From positions 61,722,370-61,786,369 of the forward strand of contig CM049307.1 in the NCBI GenBank assembly GCA_026874595.1: a stretch of 64,000 nt of DNA, given 5' to 3'. A program made the translations under genes and the position numbers. Numbering within the stretch: the stretch's first letter is position 1; every line of letters starts with the position of its first letter. The stretch comes from Sipunculus nudus. Lineage: Eukaryota; Annelida; Sipuncula; Golfingiida; Sipunculidae. Below are positions 8,805 through 64,000 of the stretch, piece after piece. The notes beneath the pieces were generated by a model. It had not been told where the DNA came from. It saw only the letters and a program-made list of their open reading frames with translations, and searched no databases.

Positions 8805-11629
8805 AAAGTGTAGAATATTTGCATCAGACTAGGTTTGTTTAACTTCAAAATGCAATACAGCACTGCTTCATTTTCTCAAATTTAATGCAATACAACACAA
8901 TATTTTCATCCAAGTATTTCTCTGTGTTTAAATTCTATTCAAATGTGTTACTGTTAGTTGAATTTTGACTAAAATTAGCACAGTCTTTATGACATGTTCA
9001 TTCCCTGGTGGTTGGGGCATTACAAGTGTGATCACAAAATTTTGTGTGTACAAATGATCATATTCAGCTTAGCTTGATGGGAAAAAGTAGTTTGATGTCA
9101 CACAGTTGATGCAGGCCCACTACACTGGTTTTCTATGTACCCAACCCACCCAACTTTTTATGTAGGAACTATAGCAATTTTTATATGCTGAAGCTTTTAC
9201 TATGCTTAAATTCCCAAAACATTTTATCCAACCAATCCCATTAGTGAATCCATACCATAAGTAAACATGTGCTAAAAATGTACAACTCTAAGCTTAAAAC
9301 TTACTAGTATATTAGATTCACTTATTATTTTTACTTTTAGCAGGTTTTAATGTAAATAAATTTATGAAGTTTTGATGCCAATGACTTATTCTAGTAGTAG
9401 TAGTAGTAGACTGGTTGTTTATAAATCTTTTAAATAACAGCTCAGAATACACCATGCAAGGAGTGGATTACAAATAATAAAAATACAAAAATTGCACAGC
9501 ATGGCCAACTAGCCTCCATGATATTCAGGGCTATTTACATATGTCACCCCTCACCGTAAACTATTCCCTCACGGCAGCCCGATAAAACATGTCCTTTTGT
9601 TTCACACATGTGGGTGTTATTCAAGTATCAGTTAATTAAAATCCATATCCACGGTTGCCACACAGAGAAAAAAATCACTAAAAGAACTTTCTAAAATGTG
9701 AACTTTTGCAGAGTACAAACACTTTATTTGTGGTAACTTTTTTCCAGGCCATATTTCACTCTTTTGTCATTCAATATTCTGTTCTTCTGTCATTCCCTAT
9801 GCATTTGAATTTTAAGAATATGCAATTAATAGACATGCCAGGCAAAGTCCCTCCTGACATGTCCCATCAGCACATCAAATTGAATATATCTAATATTAAT
9901 AAAGAGACTAAGCAATAAGGGTCATAAATACTACTGGCCTGGTTGACTGTACTGCCAACCAGACTACTATATATGATGTAAAGCTATAATTACACTATTC
10001 ACCCTCTATGCATCAGTGCACAGCCAGCAAAGGCCTACCATCTATTTAGATGAATAGCTCTATAAACAAATGGGGGCGTGTTAAATCTGTGTACCACTAC
10101 AATATCAGATTTTAGTGTTACAATTAATCATATTTGGGCACTTGCACATTAAATCTTCCCCAAAAAGTCACATTTGCACCAAAAAATGAAGTATCCAGCA
10201 GAAATTCAGAACATATTTTTCCCTGAAGTGCATATTGTTAGTGGCCAGGAGATGAATATCTCAGATAAGATACAGCAACTGAAACTGAGTGCTGAGTAGT
10301 TAAATGTGTGAAGGTTATGAAAATGAATTAATTACTTAACTTATTAGAAAGGGCTTCAGGCATATGTTTATCATGATTTAGATCAAGATTTCAGTGTGAA
10401 TCCTGCTTATATCCTGGCATTACTATTCAGTCTATTTTTCAGGTCATATTTAACTTTGTGTGTAAAGATGAAAATACTGTGAAATACGAGGTGACATCTT
10501 TTTTATACACTTCATACTTCTATATTAATTTGTTCCTGGAAATATCCAGCTAGTCATAACTTCTTTTAATGTCCCGTTATTAATTTTGCTCATGAATCAT
10601 ATAACTAATTTAAATTTAGTGTTTCCTGATCCTTTTCCCGCATTTTCCCTTTTCTCATCACTAGTTGATTCCCCCTCATGGAGTTTTAAATATTTTACTC
10701 AACTAGCAAGTGCCTCCAGTGTATGCACTGTCTCATTGATCTCATTTGATCTCTTGTGTTTATTTTAGGTGTAACAGCAGTACTACCAAACAGACCAGCT
10801 GCTTTTCCATAAGCATGAACGCAAGAGCACGCGCGAGCATGATAAAAATCGGTTCTACAATAATATCATTAGAGCATTTTCATAAGTGCATCAGCGAGCA
10901 CAATTGCGAACACAAGTGCTATTTTCTGAATCGTACCAGGTAGCAATTCAGAGGCCTATCATGCAGCATTCACGTCGGAATTCCTTAAATTGATGCAATG
11001 AAGGGAGGGCATTCCTATGTTTAGAGCACATACCTAAAGCAAAGCCAGCATGTTGAAGAAAGAGACAATGTTCATTAATTGATGATGATGTGGATATATT
11101 GGTAGAATTCATTTATGAAAGGCACTATACTGTTTATATGATGCCACATTCTTTATCACAAAGATGTTTAAATAAGTGTGACAATATAAACTGGGAGACA
11201 TGGAGGGAAAATAACTTCAAATACGTCTAGCGACGTACCAGGTATATTTTTTATTTTCAGATAAATACAGATTCGAACATGCCTTTAATTATTTAAAGAA
11301 TACTCACTTTGGTAAGTTATACAAAATTCACCACATGAAACCTAAATTTCTATAATAAAACTGCATGTGCAGAAAAGACTAGAAATCACTTGTCGTGTAG
11401 CGTATATGGAAACACAACTCATTTTCGATCACGCATTCGCACTTATGGAAACCTAGCTTTAGGTTGGGCTGCTTGTGGCAAAACTATAGAAACCAGGCTG
11501 CAGCCTACCGCTGGTACCTTATGCACAAAGGGTGTCGCATAATAAATTGTTTCCTGACACAGGCCGATACATATTATTTTCCTGAGAATTCCCGTATTTA
11601 ATTTTGCTCATAACTGGAGTCTATTATAT
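8805..11629. other. AT-rich intergenic sequence, no gene recognised
   Basis: I see no conserved protein, RNA gene or defined transposon here. A short (GTA)n run lies at 9393-9408. A noncoding first exon of the MIEF-like gene could be hidden here, but no donor site stands out. Confidence 0.5.
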
Positions 11630-11720
11630 TAGAGGAGGAGCAGTCCGGGGAACCTGGGTTCCCCGTCTAAACGGGGTTATGGGGTGGAGCCCCCACCTTA
11701 AGCTTAATTTTCCTGTTCAA
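11630..11720. other. GC-rich hairpin-forming stretch
   Basis: Two adjacent GC-rich inverted repeats (GGGGAAC...GGTTCCCC and GGGG...GCCCCC) stand out in AT-rich surroundings. Function unknown; it may be a transposon end. Confidence 0.35.
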
Positions 11721-11794
11721 ATAGTAAGTGGTTCCCTATTTTTGCAATAGATGGCGCTTCAATCACAGATATAAATGAACAAAACTTGTCTTCA

Positions 11795-11868
11795 CGGCTC
11801 ACTTAGTAGCGTGTAGGGCTCCTAGACTAGAGATCATAGGTTTGATTCCCGATTCAGGCGACTTCTGA
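11795..11868 (+). repeat. tRNA-like (SINE head) sequence
   Basis: It has an A-box-like GGCTCACTTAGTAG and a B-box-like GGTTTGATTCCC about 45 bases later. No full cloverleaf was drawn, so a tRNA-derived SINE is more likely than a tRNA gene. Confidence 0.4.
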
Positions 11869-12764
11869 TGTTTGTGTTAAAAGAGTTGATATTATGAGTG
11901 CAGGGACATCTACACTACAGGGAGAAGTAATAGTTAAAATAGGGAATTAGAGGAGACAGTTTTATTTATATTTTCATGTTCCTCAATAGAAGCTAGCCCC
12001 CGTTCTATAGTGGCTCCCTGTTTGCACTGTATACTTCTACTAGTTCTATTACTAAAATAATATAAGTAAGTATATGTTATATGTACATAACATTAACAAA
12101 ATAACAACATAAACAAATAAAAAATGTGACAGTTGAATATACGCACGTGGTGAAAGAAAATAAAACTTTCAGCAGATGTTCAAAGCTTTATCTCGACCCG
12201 TTCGTCACACCATATGGTACAAAACCGAGTATCATTGCGAGACAACTCAGACGTTTGAATTCGTCACCACGTAAAGGGCCTGGTACAAGGCACTCGGTAA
12301 AACCCGGAATATCCGCGGAATATCCTCGGAAATTCCGAGATATCTCGGAATAAAAGTTTGAGCGATTTTCCGCGTCGGACGACTCAAGAAAGTCGAAAAA
12401 AGTACCCATACCTAAAGAATGAATAATAATATTTCCATTTCTTATGGGTTCAGTTCTTATCTTTACCTAATTGAGGTACAGCGGACGATTTTATGTACAT
12501 ATTTTCAGAAGGCCCTGGACGACCGCCATGTTTACTAATATTTTGGAAGCGTCAGGAGAATTCCGGGAGAATCAAGCCCACGACAACTTGGTCGGCCATA
12601 AGTGAAAAACTGTGTCTTCATTTCTGTTGACAAATTAATTTGTACCTGTTGCAGAACATCGTTGAATTCTTTAACAGCGCAATAGTTTCATTATTATTAA
12701 ATATATAAGGTCGATAGATTATAATTTATAATGGTGTAATAAAATGTACAAGTATATATAATCG

Positions 12765-12767
<3 letters not shown>

Positions 12768-12799
<32 letters not shown>

Positions 12800-12847
12800 T
12801 ATTTAAAATCATGTACTAATATTCAAATTTGTTTAAAAAAAAGTATT

Positions 12848-12894
<47 letters not shown>
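12768..12894 (+). repeat. Two AT microsatellites within E1
   Basis: AT runs at 12768-12796 and 12852-12894 are separated by non-repetitive AT-rich sequence. Confidence 0.9.
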
Positions 12895-12900
<6 letters not shown>

Positions 12901-12955
12901 TTGATTACATACGTAATCATGTTGATATATGTCAGGGTACGTGTGTGTTAATTTA

Positions 12956-13292
12956 GGCCAAAATAAAAAAAGGTATTGTTCTCAGGCACTTTTTTCAGAA
13001 ATCAATGCGGGCGGGCGCTTTTTTTTATTTTAAATTTTTTGGTATGTTTCGATAAAAATGAAAAGCATGATAAAGGAAAAGCATAAAAATAACAGTTTTA
13101 TTTTGTTAAATAAGTAAAAGCACTACAAAATAAAGGAAATTGTATGGTTTTATCTTCTTGAAAGAAATGTCGGAGCGGCAGCAGCTCAAAATTGTAAAGT
13201 TTTTATTGAAAATAAAAATAAAAATTTTTGATGCGGGGGTTTAAAATTGATGCGGGCGGTGCCTGAGAACCATACCTTTAATTTTTTTGGCC
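12956..13292 (-). mobile_element. Harbinger-like MITE copy A (nested in E1)
   Basis: It starts GGCCAAAA and ends TTTTTGGCC, with the subterminal phrase 'tctcaggca' inverted as 'tgcctgaga'. TTA flanks both sides (12953-12955 and 13293-13295). A 3-base TWA target and GGCC ends fit PIF/Harbinger. Same family as the copies at 29445, 37965 and 49665. It inserted after E1 did. Confidence 0.8.
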
Positions 13293-14528
13293 TTATATCC
13301 ATATTTTCTGTATTTGTGTTATTTTTACTATTTCTCTGTAAGAATAAAAATCACAAATGTACTAGTATTCATTTACTTTTACTGAATGTTGCATTTGTAA
13401 ATTGTTCATACATAGACACCAGGTATAACGTGTATTTCATGATCATTTCACTTTTCATTTGTAAATATTTCAATAATTGTCACTTAATTGGTATATAACA
13501 TGTATTTGACATGGTGACCATTTCACTTTTCATTATGTAAATATTTCATTTATCGACACCTGGTGTTACATGTACTTCATTTGCAATTTACTTCTCATTT
13601 GGAAATATTTCATACTTTGTGTAAACAATATAGTTTATTGAATCTTAAATTAATCAATAACGGGGCACAGCACTATATTAATTCCTCTCCACTCTTTCAT
13701 ATACATCGTCACCTGGAAACGTACATAATTTATTTCAAGATGATGATTTCACTTTTCATTTTTAAATATAATACATGGTATAAGGATTGTATTACATGAT
13801 CATTTTACTTTTCATTTGAACATAATGCATACATTGATACCTGGTACTACTTGTATTTGTAAATATTTCATACATTAATAGCTGGGATCTGGTGTATTTC
13901 ATCAGGCTAAATTTACTTTTAATTTGTCAATATTTCATTTGATTATTATGGTTCAGTTGCTAATAAATTATATTTTTAGGGAGTTGTCTTCTTTGTTCAT
14001 TTATCTAATAAAAAATAGAATTTTAATAATGCCAGTGGTAAATGTAGACACAGATACTGCTGAAGCTTCCATGTCCCGCCCCTTAAATTTCTTTAGTTGT
14101 GGACTTCCACAATATTCCATAATCTTATTATCAGTAAGAGGAGTATATCTGGTAACTCTCAAATTCACTCGCTTTACTGGCTATTTAACCGTTTCCTTTT
14201 TATCCAGACCTATCAGCTGTTTATACTCTCCGAGAATTGTCCTAAAACCGCCGGATTTAGGTATAATCCACCATTAACATTGCCTTCGTCTAGGGCCGGT
14301 CAGCTCTGGCTCGGAAAAACGAAGAATATACATTTATAATAAGAAGATTAGAACTGAACCCTGAAGAAACAGGAAGATTATTATTCAATCTATAGGTTTA
14401 GATACTTTTTTCTCACTGTCATGGGTCCTCCGCCAAGGGAAATCGCTCTAACTTTTATTCCGAGGAATCTCGGAATATCCTCGGAAATTCCGCGGATTTT
14501 CCGGGTTTTACCGAGTGCCCTGGTACAA

Positions 14529-14899
14529 CTTCCGCAAAATCAGAATAATGGGTTTACATTAGATCCAGTGAAACAGCTTTTGACAGGAGTCGCCCTAATT
14601 AGCATGCAATGACCTCTAGAGGTGTCTCATACATAGTACGCCAGAGTATATATATCTCAATTAATATCGTGGGTTGAAGTTATTGTCAAAGGAAAGATAA
14701 AGTGCATTCATAAAAAATTACAACTATCTATAAAAAATAAATATAAATATATTTAAAAAAAATAAACGCAATGGCAAAATAACGTTGATTAGATAAATCA
14801 CAGGTAAATATGTACGGAGGCTTGTTAGCTACGTTACATCAAACCGACCTTACTCATCGCATTGCATTTAACTTCAAAATAGAAGAACTTCCCAGAAAG
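14529..14899 (+). promoter_or_regulatory. FLII upstream region and 5' UTR
   Basis: The 371 bases between the E1 target duplication and the FLII start codon must hold the proximal promoter and 5' leader, unless an upstream exon exists. I see no TATA box at a convincing distance. It is a short AT-rich stretch without repeats. Inference from position only. Confidence 0.4.
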
Positions 14900-63200
<48,301 letters not shown>

Positions 63201-64000
63201 GAGCTGACCTTGACCCAAGCTGACCTCTGACATTCAGATTTGACCTCTGACATTTCAGATTTGACCTCTGTCATGTGGGTCACTTGTGATGTGCTCATGT
63301 TAATATGTCTGGTGCTATTCCAAGAAGATTGTTATCTGTAATTGTAATTGGTGGATTTTTGTAGCCTTGTTTAACACTGGAAATTTTATGCAGTGATACA
63401 GGAATCCTTTCTGAGTGTATTCCAGCTTGTAGGGATATTTCATTATATTGTATGCATGATTGTGTACCTAAGCTCCTATTTTGCCAGATGAAATTCTCAG
63501 TCTGGTTTAAAATGCACCTATATACAAAAGCTAAATGTTTGTTACTTATACCGAGTTTTTATGTTTACCATGCCCATGCCTGTTACTATTAGTGTGATAT
63601 TTCTGTATTTCTTAATCAAAAGTTGAATCTCACCATTTTATTGACATCAAACAAGTGTTTTTGGATATGTTTTACAGAGCTGTGTTATGATCACTGTAAT
63701 CATGCTCATAAAAAGTGAAATTCTTGGGCCAACTCTCTTGGTTGAGTTTTTACAATCAACTAAAATTTTTCATATTAGGTCCTGTTCACATAAATCTGAT
63801 AATCAAACAGTTGTAAGTATATAATTCCAAAATGGTTGCAAACCAAATGTAAAATTTTACTGTACATACTGGTAATCTACAGTACCAGTACAAACTTAAT
63901 GCAACAAGGTCAAAGATTTATGTTACAGATTGAAACAAGATTTTATATTTATGAGATCCTTATCAGGAGGCCAGTTTCATGTGTTAATATGTAGTATGTT
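63201..64000 (+). other. FLII 3' UTR or downstream flank
   Basis: 63221-63275 is a ~21-base direct repeat (TGACCTCTGACATTTCAGAT, about 2.6 copies). No AATAAA or ATTAAA is seen to the window end, so the poly(A) site lies outside the window or uses a variant signal. Confidence 0.5.

Larger units (their letters stand above)
12289..14519. mobile_element. Non-autonomous DNA transposon E1 with long TIRs and 9-bp target duplication
   Basis: Imperfect terminal inverted repeats of ~185 bases (12289-12473 and 14335-14519) begin GGCACTCGGTAAAACCCGG on both sides. The flanks 12280-12288 and 14520-14528 are identical (CTGGTACAA), a perfect 9-base target-site duplication. Long TIRs plus a 9-base duplication fit Mutator-like elements; Merlin is an alternative. 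The 2231-base element has no transposase frame. A Harbinger-like MITE and AT microsatellites lie inside it. It sits between the two divergent genes. Confidence 0.85.

Overview
The window is animal nuclear DNA, AT-rich, with large introns and dense transposon debris. The protein sequences fit a lophotrochozoan, most likely a mollusc. That placement is inference, from conserved bilaterian genes plus Helitron-like repeats with internal tandem units, an architecture well known from bivalves; it is not a species call. Two genes are well supported.

Layout: (1) 1-2.8 kb holds the decayed 5' part of an LTR retrotransposon on the minus strand. (2) 2.8-6.1 kb is repeat-rich sequence that ends in the probable 3' UTR of the next gene. 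(3) 6103-7473, minus strand, is an uninterrupted coding exon for a MiD49/MiD51 (MIEF) type mitochondrial outer-membrane protein with a Mab-21/cGAS-like nucleotidyltransferase fold. (4) 7.5-14.9 kb is intergenic; it holds a Helitron-like element and a 2.2-kb terminal-inverted-repeat transposon with a perfect 9-bp target-site duplication. (5) 14900-63200, plus strand, is a complete Flightless-1 (FLII) gene. I resolved 36 coding exons, all with GT/AG borders and consistent phases, encoding 1238 residues: leucine-rich repeats, a basic linker and six gelsolin-like repeats. (6) 63.2-64 kb is 3' UTR or flank.

The two genes are divergent, head to head. Vertebrates have the same arrangement for FLII and MIEF2, so this looks like old microsynteny. 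FLII is an actin-remodelling and transcription co-regulator scaffold, and MIEF proteins recruit the fission GTPase Drp1 to mitochondria. Nothing in the sequence shows a direct functional link beyond adjacency.

The most interesting signals are these. The MIEF-like protein keeps all the metal-binding residues of an active nucleotidyltransferase, which human MiD51 has lost. Three FLII splice acceptors are preceded by tandem copies of themselves, and in two of these cases use of a copy would lead to a stop codon. There are several families of non-autonomous transposons with definable ends and target-site duplications: Helitron-like, Harbinger-like, hAT, mariner-like and Mutator-like.
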